Below, in pieces: positions 15,580-23,805 of a stretch of 32,699 nt of DNA. The notes below the pieces were generated by a model. That model searched no databases, had not been told where the DNA came from, and saw nothing but the letters and a program-made list of their open reading frames with translations. Positions within the stretch are counted from its first letter, which is position 1, and each line of letters begins with the position of its first letter. Source of the stretch: an uncultured Anaerobutyricum sp. (GTDB taxonomy: Bacteria; Bacillota; Clostridia; Lachnospirales; Lachnospiraceae); assembly GCF_934307085.1 (NCBI RefSeq), contig NZ_CAKRCF010000035.1, positions 1 through 32,699 of the forward strand, given 5' to 3'. The position numbers were made by a program, and so were the translations under genes.

Positions 15580-16470
15580 ATGAAACGAAAGGATAAGAAT
15601 AAAGGATTTACACTTGTTGAGCTTATAATTGTAGTTGCAATTATTGCAATTCTTATAGGAATGTTAGTTCCAATGTATCTTAAATACATAGAAAAAAGCC
15701 GTGAATCAACAGATTTGGCGAATGTTCGTACTACCTATGATGAAGTGATGATTGAGGCAGAAATAGAAGGGGACGAAGATATTGTGAAGATAGTTCCTTT
15801 AAAGCAGAAAAGAGATGGTTGGCAGTCCGCGGACAGGGTAACGATTGCCGGGCTTTCGCATTCTAATAGCGATTTGGATACAGCCAATTGGAAAGGGAAT
15901 CCTGTTGCAGATGGAGTGTGTAAAGTTTACTATGATTCGGAGGTAGGAGTTATATTGGATTGGAGAGGATATTTCTTTAATATTGATGAGGATTTATCAC
16001 TTCCTCTCAGACTAAGTAGAGTATTAGATGATTTAATAAAAGATAATAAAAAGTATTTTGAAATCGATTCAAAATGTACTAAGTCTTCTAACAATATGGT
16101 TCAAAGAGTGAAAAATAATGTAAAAGAAGATAGTTTATTAAAAAAAGGAACCTGGGCATACGTGGGCAGTCCATCGAATGATTCTGACCGATATTTTTTC
16201 TGGACATCTGTAGATACAGATAAAGTTGGTGCAAATCAAAAAGTTCCTATTATTATTTATACGGCAGATGGCAAGTATTATGTATCTGAATCCACAACAG
16301 CCTCACGCGGCAATTATGTGGCAATTGCGGATCATCTTAGTACAAATCAATATAAAAACATGGCGAATGCCGGAAAAAAATATGATAGCCTTCAGGCAGC
16401 TTATGATGCATATGAAAAGGAGGTTACAGATGGAGAATACAAAAAGTACAAAGACACTTTACCTAAATAA
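15580..16470 (+). CDS. type IV pilin-like protein (prepilin N-terminal motif)
   Basis: The protein has 296 residues. KGFTLVELIIVVAIIAILIG is a classic class III signal: cleavage after Gly9, Phe at +1, Glu14 at +5, and a hydrophobic helix to about residue 33. The rest is an extracellular domain rich in Lys, Asp and Tyr with only two cysteines and no match I recognise. It would need a prepilin peptidase and assembly ATPase, neither of which is in this window, so it is an orphan pilin or pseudopilin. AGGGGAAAT precedes the ATG. It is longer than most major pilins. It follows the sensor remnant by 33 bases. Confidence 0.85.
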   Translation: MKRKDKNKGFTLVELIIVVAIIAILIGMLVPMYLKYIEKSRESTDLANVRTTYDEVMIEAEIEGDEDIVKIVPLKQKRDGWQSADRVTIAGLSHSNSDLDTANWKGNPVADGVCKVYYDSEVGVILDWRGYFFNIDEDLSLPLRLSRVLDDLIKDNKKYFEIDSKCTKSSNNMVQRVKNNVKEDSLLKKGTWAYVGSPSNDSDRYFFWTSVDTDKVGANQKVPIIIYTADGKYYVSESTTASRGNYVAIADHLSTNQYKNMANAGKKYDSLQAAYDAYEKEVTDGEYKKYKDTLPK

Positions 16471-16530
16471 TATATTTAGTAATATGAACAGATAAAAAGA
16501 GACAGACTAAGAACAGATAGATTTATTTAG

Positions 16531-16559
16531 TTGTTTTCAGCAATTTAACGTGTTATTAT
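16531..16559 (+). promoter_or_regulatory. promoter of the Nudix gene
   Basis: TTGTTT (16531-16536) and TATTAT (16554-16559) with a 17-base spacer lie about 20 bases before the AGGAG ribosome site of the Nudix gene. Confidence 0.55.
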
Positions 16560-16591
16560 GAACGGGATAATTTATACAGGAGATGATGACA

Positions 16592-17101
16592 ATGGAATTA
16601 TGGGACATTTATGATGAGAATAAACAGTTAACCGGTCGTACAATGAAGCGCAATGACTGGTGCTTAAAAGATGGAGAGTACCATCTGACCGTTCTCGGTG
16701 TTATTGCAAGACCAGATGGAACTTTCTTAATTACAAAGCGTGTTATGACAAAAGCATGGGCTCCTGGCTGGTGGGAAGTTTCCGGCGGCGGTGTGCAGGC
16801 TGGAGAATCTTCCGAGGAAGCAGTACAACGAGAAGTAAAAGAAGAAACGGGTCTTGATGTGCGTAATGCAGAAGGAGGATATTTATTTACTTATAAGAGA
16901 GAGAATCCGGGAGAGGGAGATAATTATTTTGTAGATGTATACCGTTTTGTGATGGATATTGACGAGAATGATGTATCCTTCCAGGAGGCAGAGATTGATG
17001 GGCATATGTTTGCAACAAGAGAGCAGATTGAAGGATTTGCTGCGGAAGGTAAGTTTCTTCATTATGATAGCATTAAGCGGGCATTTTCTTTTGAAAAGTA
17101 A
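16592..17101 (+). CDS. Nudix hydrolase
   Basis: This 169-residue protein has a complete Nudix box: Gly66, Glu72, then REVKEETGL (80-88), which fits GX5EX7REUXEEXGU. The N-terminus MELWDIYDENKQLTGRTMKR resembles the IPP isomerase/YfcD-like branch. It would hydrolyse a nucleoside-diphosphate-linked compound with Mg2+. The substrate cannot be told. AGGAG (16578-16582) lies 9 bases before ATG 16592, which makes this a better start than the ATG at 16583 directly after the site. It has its own promoter and no close partner gene. Confidence 0.88.
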   Translation: MELWDIYDENKQLTGRTMKRNDWCLKDGEYHLTVLGVIARPDGTFLITKRVMTKAWAPGWWEVSGGGVQAGESSEEAVQREVKEETGLDVRNAEGGYLFTYKRENPGEGDNYFVDVYRFVMDIDENDVSFQEAEIDGHMFATREQIEGFAAEGKFLHYDSIKRAFSFEK

Positions 17102-17844
17102 TGTCGCAGAGTGTGTTTGAAAAAACAAAAGACGAATTTTTTTGAGATATTTTATAGAATTTTTTGCTATAGAAAAATAGCGTGTTTTTTAATTTTATTG
17201 AGAAATCGATTTGTCATGTTAAGAATTTTGTAAAGTTAGCCTGTTAATGATACATATATAAAGTGTAATTAAAAGTTGCTTTGTAAAGCAGTGTATAATT
17301 AGCGTAAAAACGAAGAAATATCTTCGTAATTAAGGCAAAAAGGCTTGATTTTACGAAAATATTATAGTAGAATGGCAAACGGTTTTAAGAGTGATTTAAG
17401 ATTAGATGCAGGGAAGGAAGTGAAATACATGGACAGTTGTGATAGTGCGGGGCAAAGTATGATTTGCGGTGGCAGTAAGAAGATTCTGGCATGGCTGGAT
17501 GTGGATTTCATTTTTGAACGTGTCTGATTTTGATATATGACATATTGTATAGAATACTATAAATGAGCAAATTTAAATTAACATTTTTAAAATATATCTT
17601 TTTTATCCACCGCATGGATTCCTGTACAGTTCGCATGTAAATCTAGTATGTGATATGAGATTGCATACAATGAATAGTTAGATAACGGACTGCTGAACGG
17701 TTTTAGAAATCAGTGGGCTGTATCATTAATATTTTATCAAATAACTTTTTATTGAACTGCAATAGTTGGTTCTAAATGAGTGAGACAGTACACAGGAAGC
17801 GGTGGACTTTTTATGCCCTTTTTGGGGAAGAAAGGAGAGATAGG
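17102..17844 (+). other. long leader region before mgtE
   Basis: This 743-base stretch holds no established gene. It contains a MITE-like end (17109-17124), a three-way-junction-like structure at 17303-17355 (CGTAAAA / TTTTACG enclosing ACGAAG-AAATAT-CTTCGT and a second small hairpin), a TATAAT at 17294-17299 without a good -35, and the small frame at 17429-17527. I looked for the M-box Mg2+ riboswitch expected before many mgtE genes and did not find its conserved blocks. Confidence 0.4.
17429..17527 (+). CDS. possible small protein or leader peptide before mgtE
   Basis: This 32-residue frame (MDSCDSAGQSMICGGSKKIL...) starts at an ATG with a good ribosome site, AAGGAAG, 8 bases upstream. It has two cysteines and a hydrophobic C-terminal part (ILAWLDVDFIFERV). 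The frame is open upstream to 17345 without another ribosome site. I recognise no family. Position inside the long mgtE leader allows a leader-peptide role, but this is speculation. Confidence 0.3.
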   Translation: MDSCDSAGQSMICGGSKKILAWLDVDFIFERV

Positions 17845-19236
17845 ATGGAGAAAATGTTAAAAAAACCGGATTATGCAAGAGAGATTCTTGCGATTATGCA
17901 TGGCTCTTTTTCGAAAGAGGAAATGCTTGATAGAATTGCCGATTATCATGAGAATGATATTGCGGAGGCTTTTGAGCTTCTTTCAGAATCAGAGAGAAAA
18001 AGCTGGTACCAGATGTTCGGACCGGAGCAGATTGCGGAGATTTTTTCGTATATTGATGATCCAGATTCTTATTTGAAGGAACTGCCTTTAGACGAAGCTG
18101 CCAAAGTGCTTTCTTTCATGGATTCAGATGATGCGGTTGATATTTTAGATGAGATGGATCATTCCACGCAGGAAAAGTTGGTTGGCTTGCTCGATGAAGA
18201 ATCAGGACATGATATTAAGATGATTCTTTCTTATGAAGATGATGAGATGGGTAGCAAAATGACTACGAATTTTATTGTGATTCATAACAACCTTACGATT
18301 CGTCAGGCAATGCGCGAATTAGTACAGCAGGCAGGGGAGAATGATAACATTTCTACCGTGTATGTTCTCGATAAAAATGATAAATTTTATGGTGCGATTG
18401 ATTTAAAAGATTTAATTATAGCAAGACAGGAAGATAATTTAGAGGATATTATCAGTACATCTTATCCTTATGTAAATGACCACGAAATGATAGATGATTG
18501 TATTGAGAGAATTAAGGATTACGCAGAGGATTCTATCCCAGTACTTACGGAAGATGAGTTACTTATCGGTGTCATCACAGCAATGGATATCATCGAAGCG
18601 GTCGATGAAGAAATGGGAGAAGATTATGCGAAGTTAGCCGGTCTTACAGCAGAAGAAGATTTAAAAGAAACAACAAGTGAAAGTATGAAAAAAAGATTAC
18701 CATGGTTGATTATTCTGTTATTCCTCGGAATGGGAGTTTCCTCCGTTGTTGGAGTCTTTGAGACAGTCGTTGCCGTACTTCCCGTTGTTATGTGTTTCCA
18801 GTCATTAATTCTTGATATGGCAGGAAATGTCGGAACGCAGTCATTAGCTGTAACAATTCGTGTGTTAATGGATGAGACATTAAGCACAAAACAGAAGATT
18901 GGTCTTGTCGTAAAAGAAATGAGAATTGGATTATGCAATGGTCTTTTCCTTGGGGTTTTGGCATTTGTATTCATTGGATTTTATATCTGGATACTAAAAC
19001 ATAACCCAATCGTACATGCATTTGTGATTTCCGGCTGCGTTGGATTCGCACTCATGACAGCTATGGTTATCTCAAGTATGGTCGGAACCCTTGTACCGAT
19101 GTTTTTCCATAAAATTAAGATTGATCCGGCGGTTGCTTCTGGTCCGTTAATTACAACAATCAATGATTTAGTTGCTGTTGTAACTTACTATGGATTAGCA
19201 TGGCTATTATTAATACATGTGCTGCATATGGTTTAA
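17845..19236 (+). CDS. mgtE: magnesium transporter MgtE
   Basis: This is a 463-residue protein. It has an N-terminal acidic helical domain (about 1-110; DIAEAFELLSESERKSW..., LDEMDHSTQEKLVGLLDEES), a CBS domain pair (about 115-245), a plug helix, and five membrane helices (about 285-460). The pore signature DMAGNVGTQSLAV and the loop ending in GPLITTINDLVAVVTYYGLA are typical. It is a Mg2+-gated channel for Mg2+ uptake, with the N and CBS domains sensing cytosolic Mg2+. The start at 17845 follows AAGGAG by 7 bases. The frame is open to 17776, but that start has no ribosome site and would add a non-conserved tail. Element E4 follows. Confidence 0.93.
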   Translation: MEKMLKKPDYAREILAIMHGSFSKEEMLDRIADYHENDIAEAFELLSESERKSWYQMFGPEQIAEIFSYIDDPDSYLKELPLDEAAKVLSFMDSDDAVDILDEMDHSTQEKLVGLLDEESGHDIKMILSYEDDEMGSKMTTNFIVIHNNLTIRQAMRELVQQAGENDNISTVYVLDKNDKFYGAIDLKDLIIARQEDNLEDIISTSYPYVNDHEMIDDCIERIKDYAEDSIPVLTEDELLIGVITAMDIIEAVDEEMGEDYAKLAGLTAEEDLKETTSESMKKRLPWLIILLFLGMGVSSVVGVFETVVAVLPVVMCFQSLILDMAGNVGTQSLAVTIRVLMDETLSTKQKIGLVVKEMRIGLCNGLFLGVLAFVFIGFYIWILKHNPIVHAFVISGCVGFALMTAMVISSMVGTLVPMFFHKIKIDPAVASGPLITTINDLVAVVTYYGLAWLLLIHVLHMV

Positions 19237-19261
19237 TTTATTAAAAAGACAGACGAACAAA

Positions 19262-19452
19262 AAGAGACTATATAACCTATATCTGTGACTTTAGTCGCAG
19301 CGAAAAGAAGTCTTCTATGAAAAGCCTCTGTTTAAAATTATTGATTTTGATTCCGTTGTAAAAAACACAAAGTCGTCAAAATCAATAATTTTAAACAGAG
19401 GCTTTTCTAACGGAATGATACATCTTCGCAGCTTCCACGTCACAGATATAGC
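19262..19452. repeat. fold-back element E4 with nested perfect palindrome
   Basis: CTATATCTGTGAC (19277-19289) pairs perfectly with 19439-19451, and TTTAGTCGCAGCG follows as in the E1/E2 core. The position of the usual apex is taken by a second palindrome: 19319-19350 and 19376-19407 form a perfect 32-bp stem with a 25-base loop. This looks like one fold-back element inserted in, or grown from, another. It lies shortly after the mgtE stop and may terminate it. The 170 bases after it (19453-19625) show no gene. Confidence 0.7.
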
Positions 19453-19625
19453 TTTGAATTTTAATGTTTTTGTAAGTTGTAAAATACAGGAAGGTAATGT
19501 ATACTAAAGTTTGTTCGAAAATGAAGGAATCTGTTTTATCTGCTTTTTATATGGGAATTTTAAAAATGCAGGGAAATTTGAGAAGGTATTATGCGAAACA
19601 TCGGAAGAAAGGAAGCGCGTAGCAG

Positions 19626-20825
19626 GTGAAGGATGACGAGATGAAAAGATATTTAAAAATAGGAATTACCGGAGCGGCGATACTGGCATCAGGCATTTTA
19701 TGTGCATTCGTGTTATTTAAAATGAGGCTTATTATCGAAATCTTAAAAGGAATTACCGGAATTTTGAAACCATTTTTATATGGAGCAGTATTTGCATATC
19801 TTTTAGCTCCTTTGTGTAATAAAATAGAAGAAAAATTATTTCAAATTTTTCCGAAGGTAAAGGAAAGAGGAAGAAGGTTTATTTGTTTTATAGCAATCGT
19901 AATATCATTATGCGTGGCAGTTGCGATTATATGGCTTATTATTATGATGATTATTCCACAGGTATGGGATAGTGTTATGAAGATTATTCAGATGGTGCCG
20001 CAAAAACTTACTGTAGTAAATAACTGGATTGAACATATGCTTGAAAATCAACCAGAATTACAGGCATATTTTGAAGAATTTTCAAGTCAGGCAGAGAGTA
20101 ACATCAATAGTCTTTTAAATGTAGATACGATACAGAAAGTGCAGAGTATCATCAACAGTCTTAGCGTACAGGTATTTGGAGTGCTTGGCGTTGTGAAAAA
20201 TATTTTTCTGGGCTTGTTGATTTCTGCCTATCTTCTTGGAAGCAGAAAGCTTTTTGGCGCACAGGCAGGACTTATCTTGCACGGCGTATTTTCTGATAAA
20301 TGGGCAAGAATTATTGAGGAGGAAATCCATTATACAGATAAAATGTTCAATGGATTTTTAGTAGGAAAAATTATTGATTCTGCAATCATTGGCTTATTAT
20401 GTTTTGCAGGAACTTCCATTATGGGATTTGAAGCATCGGCATTTATCAGTGTGGTTATTGGAATTACAAACATTATTCCATTTTTCGGTCCATTCATCGG
20501 AGCAATCCCATGCGGTTTGTTACTCCTTTTAGAGAATCCAATGCACTGTCTTTACTTTATTATTTTTATCTTCGTATTACAACAGCTTGATGGAAATGTC
20601 ATCGGACCAAAGATTCTTGGTAACACAACCGGAGTCTCAAGTTTCTGGGTATTATTTGCCATCCTGTTATTCGGCGGAATGTGGGGTGTTGTTGGTATGG
20701 TTATCGGAGTTCCACTGTTTGCGGTTATTTATGACATTATAAGGAAACTGGTTTACCGCGGACTTCGCAAACATAAGAGAGAATCTATGATAACAGATTA
20801 CGAGGAAAAATATCATAAGTCCTGA
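19626..20825 (+). CDS. AI-2E family transporter
   Basis: This is a 399-residue membrane protein with paired N-terminal helices, a central amphipathic region (about 110-180; QKLTVVNNWIEHMLENQPEL) and C-terminal helices including NIIPFFGPFIGAIPCG and QQLDGNVIGPKILGNTTGVS, signatures of the AI-2E transporter (PerM/YtvI) family. Members include proposed AI-2 exporters and Na+/H+ antiporters, so the substrate is not known. The start is GTG at 19626 or ATG at 19641; neither has a strong ribosome site, though GAAGGA precedes the ATG. It is a single gene. Confidence 0.88.
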   Translation: MKDDEMKRYLKIGITGAAILASGILCAFVLFKMRLIIEILKGITGILKPFLYGAVFAYLLAPLCNKIEEKLFQIFPKVKERGRRFICFIAIVISLCVAVAIIWLIIMMIIPQVWDSVMKIIQMVPQKLTVVNNWIEHMLENQPELQAYFEEFSSQAESNINSLLNVDTIQKVQSIINSLSVQVFGVLGVVKNIFLGLLISAYLLGSRKLFGAQAGLILHGVFSDKWARIIEEEIHYTDKMFNGFLVGKIIDSAIIGLLCFAGTSIMGFEASAFISVVIGITNIIPFFGPFIGAIPCGLLLLLENPMHCLYFIIFIFVLQQLDGNVIGPKILGNTTGVSSFWVLFAILLFGGMWGVVGMVIGVPLFAVIYDIIRKLVYRGLRKHKRESMITDYEEKYHKS

Positions 20826-20830
20826 TTTAA

Positions 20831-20859
20831 TTGATTTTTTATCTTAGCAGGTGTATAAA
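20831..20859 (+). promoter_or_regulatory. promoter of the FMN oxidase gene
   Basis: TTGATT (20831-20836) and TATAAA (20854-20859), 17 bases apart, lie about 25 bases before the AGGAGG of the gene at 20898. Confidence 0.55.
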
Positions 20860-20897
20860 TAATCTATACTATGCGATTTAAATTAGGAGGTAGTGGT

Positions 20898-21920
20898 ATG
20901 ACATATGAAGAGGTAATGAAAAAAGCAAAATCAGAGATTGGGCCATATTGTAAAGTTTGTCCGCAGTGTAACGGAAGAGCCTGTAAAAACCAGATGCCTG
21001 GCCCAGGTGCAAAAGGTGTAGGCGATGTTGCTATGAGAAATTATGATGCCTGGAAAAATATCCGCATCAATATGGATACTATTTGCGAGAATGTAACACC
21101 AGACACAAGTATTGAACTGTTTGGAGAAAAATTCGCCTATCCATTTTTTGCAGGTCCTGTTGGAGCAATGAAGCTTCATTACGGGGATAAGTATGATGAT
21201 TTAACATATAATGATATTTTAGTTTCTGCCTGTGCAGCAAATGGAATTGCGGCATTTACAGGAGACGGTACAAATCCAGATGTATTTAAGGCAGCGGCAG
21301 CAGCAATTAAAAAGAATCATGGACAGGGAATTCCAACAGTTAAGCCATGGAACATTGAGACAATCCGTGAAAAAATGGATATGGTACAGGATGCCGGAGC
21401 GAAGATGGTAGCGATGGATATTGATGCGGCAGGACTTCCATTTCTTAAAAATCTCAATCCACCGGCAGGAAGTAAAACAGTAGAGCAGCTTGGAGAGATT
21501 GTTAATGCGGCAGGCATTCCATTTATTGTAAAGGGAATTATGACAGTAGCTGGAGCAAAGAAAGCATTTGATGCCGGAGCAAGTGCAATTGTAGTATCTA
21601 ACCATGGCGGAAGAGTTCTTGATCAGACACCTGCAACAGCAGAAGTTTTAGAGCGAATTGTTGAGTGGAATCAGGGACGTATGAAGATTTTTGTCGATGG
21701 CGGCATTCGTCAGGGAACCGACATTTTCAAAGCATTAGCTATGGGAGCAGATGCTGTACTTATTGCTCGCCCATTTGTACAGGCAGTTTACGGCGGAGCA
21801 GAAGAAGGTGTAAAACTCTACATCGAAAAACTTGCAGCAGAACTTTCTGACACAATGGCAATGTGCGGAGCAGCATCTATTAAGGATATTAACCGTAGCA
21901 TGCTTTATCGTCCAATGTAG
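20898..21920 (+). CDS. FMN-dependent alpha-hydroxy-acid oxidising protein with N-terminal Cys cluster
   Basis: This 340-residue TIM-barrel protein has the FMN-family signatures VVSNHGGRVLDQTPATAEVL and DGGIRQGTDIFKALAMGADA, with IARPF. His and Arg in the SNHGGR motif match catalytic residues of the glycolate/lactate oxidase family. The N-terminus (PYCKVCPQCNGRACKNQMPG) has four cysteines in a pattern absent from the classic aerobic enzymes, so an electron acceptor other than O2 is possible. The start at 20898 has AGGAGG 7 bases upstream; the frame is open back to 20871. The substrate is not known. Confidence 0.85.
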   Translation: MTYEEVMKKAKSEIGPYCKVCPQCNGRACKNQMPGPGAKGVGDVAMRNYDAWKNIRINMDTICENVTPDTSIELFGEKFAYPFFAGPVGAMKLHYGDKYDDLTYNDILVSACAANGIAAFTGDGTNPDVFKAAAAAIKKNHGQGIPTVKPWNIETIREKMDMVQDAGAKMVAMDIDAAGLPFLKNLNPPAGSKTVEQLGEIVNAAGIPFIVKGIMTVAGAKKAFDAGASAIVVSNHGGRVLDQTPATAEVLERIVEWNQGRMKIFVDGGIRQGTDIFKALAMGADAVLIARPFVQAVYGGAEEGVKLYIEKLAAELSDTMAMCGAASIKDINRSMLYRPM

Positions 21921-21953
21921 ATATAGCTAAAAGTATAGTTAAATAAGATTTTT

Positions 21954-21991
21954 AATTTCGGGCAAATGACAGATGTGATTTGCCCGAAATT
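21954..21991. terminator. hairpin after the FMN oxidase gene
   Basis: AATTTCGGGCAAAT (21954-21967) pairs perfectly over 14 bp with ATTTGCCCGAAATT (21978-21991) around a 10-base loop, 33 bases after the stop. The T-run directly after it is poor, so the terminator call rests on stem strength and position. Confidence 0.6.
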
Positions 21992-22151
21992 AGAGTGTGC
22001 AGACAAATTTTTATTTTTCAAACATACTTTGAAAATAGAATATATATCTGAAGTTTATAGTGATAAACTAACGAATTAAATTATAATTAAACAGTAAAAT
22101 ATAAAAAGATAAATATAAAAGATATATTTAAGAAGATAAGGGATAAAAAAT

Positions 22152-22814
22152 ATGAACAAAAAAGACACTGTGGTATTTGACCTTGATGGAACTTTACTTG
22201 ATACATTAGAAGACTTAAAAAACAGTGTAAATTATGCCATGAAGAAGTTTGGATATCCAGAGCATACTTTAGATGAAGTTCGAAGATATGTAGGAAATGG
22301 AATCCTGCTACTCATGCAAAGAGCAATTCCAGAAGGGAAAAATGCCCCTAATTTTGAGGAAGCATTTGCCACATTCAAAGAACATTATGGTAAGCACTGT
22401 AATGACACAACAAGGCCTTATGATGGTATTATGGAATTACTTCATACTTTAAAAGAAAATAATATCAAGATTGCGATTGTCTCTAATAAAGCAGACTTTG
22501 CTGTAAAAGAATTAAATGCAATCTATTTTAAAGATTTAATTCCTGTTGCAATTGGAGAAAAAGAAAGCGAAGGCATCCGAAAGAAGCCAGCGCCAGATAC
22601 GGTAATCGAAGCATTAAAACAGCTTGGAAGCACCGCTGAGAATGCTGTTTATATCGGAGATTCTGATGTAGATATCGAAACAGCAAGAAACAGTGGGATG
22701 GATGAAATCCTGTGCGACTGGGGATTCCGCGGGGAAGAATTTCTAAAACAACACGGAGCCAAAATCATAATCAAAAAGCCGGATGAAATTCTGTCCCTCA
22801 TAGGGATTGAGTAG
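22152..22814 (+). CDS. HAD family phosphatase, phosphoglycolate phosphatase-like
   Basis: The protein has 220 residues. Motif I is VVFDLDGTLLDT (Asp10 nucleophile, Asp12), motif II IAIVSNKAD, motif III Lys in RKKPAPDTV, and motif IV YIGDSDVDIETARNSG. The helical cap after motif I (YAMKKFGYPEHTLDEVRRYV) and the overall length resemble Gph/PGPase. It would remove phosphate from a small metabolite in the cytoplasm. Specificity within HAD is hard to predict. It stands alone with no strong ribosome site (AAGATAAGGG upstream). Confidence 0.88.
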   Translation: MNKKDTVVFDLDGTLLDTLEDLKNSVNYAMKKFGYPEHTLDEVRRYVGNGILLLMQRAIPEGKNAPNFEEAFATFKEHYGKHCNDTTRPYDGIMELLHTLKENNIKIAIVSNKADFAVKELNAIYFKDLIPVAIGEKESEGIRKKPAPDTVIEALKQLGSTAENAVYIGDSDVDIETARNSGMDEILCDWGFRGEEFLKQHGAKIIIKKPDEILSLIGIE

Positions 22815-23311
22815 CCCCCTCTTCAGGGAAACAGACTATTTATACGATGGTTATGGGTGTGGTATTATAATTTTTCGTGAAAAAGTAGGCTGGTTCTAAT
22901 AAAAACTTTTCATTTGTTTTTTCAATAATAAAAACTTTGAAAAATATCGGAACTCTACTCCAAATAATATCAAAAAAGCAAATGCGGAAAATACACAGCA
23001 AAATGTAACCATAATTTGGATGAATGATTTCTGTTTCAATCCCAAAACTAAAATTATTGAAATGTTGTCACAACCTTCAACATTAAAATATCTGCGATTA
23101 TCCTTAATTTTCAAGTATTTGCACATATTGCCACAACACAGCGGAGTAGAAGCCTTGGGATGGCAACGACTCGAAAATTAAGGATAATCGCAAATATTTT
23201 AATCATAAAGCTTCGACAACATTTCAATAATTTACCATTATATTTTCCCGCCATTTGCACACAATAGGATTACGGTATTCAAATCGAAGATTCATTACGG
23301 AGGTAGAGACA
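22815..23311. other. intergenic region with palindrome P2
   Basis: No convincing gene lies in these 497 bases. A minus-strand frame at 22896-23126 (76 residues, one hydrophobic segment) starts inside the palindrome, lacks a ribosome site and may be a decayed membrane-protein end. The palindrome at 23051-23233 takes up most of the right part. The SASP promoter should lie at 23234-23300, but I could not fix a sigma-G-type site. Confidence 0.4.
23051..23233. repeat. large palindrome P2 (MITE-like)
   Basis: The outer ends form a perfect 19-bp inverted repeat (23051-23069 with 23215-23233). After a mismatched section, ATTAAAATATCTGCGATTAT and the following ten bases (about 23082-23111) pair with about 23173-23202 with one mismatch. 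The loop of about 60 bases holds no gene. The ends differ from those of P1 and the 15195 element, so it is a separate family. It ends about 65 bases before the SASP ribosome site. Confidence 0.7.
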
Positions 23312-23533
23312 ATGGCAAGTAATAAAAATTCTTCATCTAACAGAGTAGAAGTACCGGAAGCAAGAGACGCAATGGACCGTTTTAAAATGGAAGTAGCCAA
23401 CGAACTTGGTGTAAATTTAAAACAGGGATATAACGGAGATATTACTGCAAGAGATGCCGGCTCCATCGGAGGAGAAATGGTTCGTAAGATGATCAAGAGA
23501 CAGGAAGAGGAAATGGCTGGTCAGAACCGCTAA
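23312..23533 (+). CDS. alpha/beta-type small acid-soluble spore protein
   Basis: This 73-residue protein contains MDRFKMEVANELGVNL, with the EVA site cut by germination protease, and GDITARDAGSIGGEMVRKMI, the second DNA-binding block. SASPs coat DNA in the developing spore, protect it from damage and supply amino acids during germination. Their presence argues for a spore-former. The start at 23312 follows GGAGG; an in-frame extension to 23255 has no ribosome site and is not conserved in type. The gene is monocistronic and followed by a hairpin terminator. Confidence 0.93.
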   Translation: MASNKNSSSNRVEVPEARDAMDRFKMEVANELGVNLKQGYNGDITARDAGSIGGEMVRKMIKRQEEEMAGQNR

Positions 23534-23589
23534 ATTTTCACTGATTCTTTAGAGAAGTCCCTTACTGAAATCAGAATACCGTAAGAACG

Positions 23590-23633
23590 AGCTGTCTGCC
23601 CTTAAAAAATGAGGACAGACAGCTTATTTCGTT
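23590..23633 (+). terminator. terminator of the SASP gene
   Basis: AGCTGTCTG (23590-23598) pairs with CAGACAGCT (23615-23623), the loop side adding CC/GG, followed by TATTTCGTTTG, a loose T-rich tail. Confidence 0.75.
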
Positions 23634-23686
23634 TGTTTTTCGGTGATTTTATGCAAGTTTTCTATCAGTTTTTCATCAAATAGTTA

Positions 23687-23715
23687 TAGACAGTGAATAT
23701 TTCTCATGTTATAAT
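23687..23715 (+). promoter_or_regulatory. promoter of tig
   Basis: TAGACA (23687-23692) and a perfect TATAAT (23710-23715) are spaced by 17 bases, 91 bases before the trigger factor start. No CIRCE or CtsR-type operator was seen here. Confidence 0.65.
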
Positions 23716-23805
23716 GTTTAAATGTGTTTTCATATAATTAAAATACAAAATGAGTTTACTATGAATAAACTTTAAATAAGGAACATATTAAGGAGGATAT
23801 TAAAA

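Noticed and set aside
17102..17844. M-box (ykoK) Mg2+ riboswitch before mgtE
   Set aside because: The conserved blocks (such as GGTGAGGCTCC, GCTGCTGCCC, CTATGCC) are not present in this leader.
22896..23126. 76-residue minus-strand frame with a hydrophobic stretch
   Set aside because: It starts inside palindrome P2, has no ribosome site and no recognisable family; at most a decayed gene end.
23534..23805. CIRCE or CtsR operator before the chaperone/protease genes
   Set aside because: Neither TTAGCACTC-N9-GAGTGCTAA nor tandem GGTCAAA was found before tig, clpP, clpX or lon.
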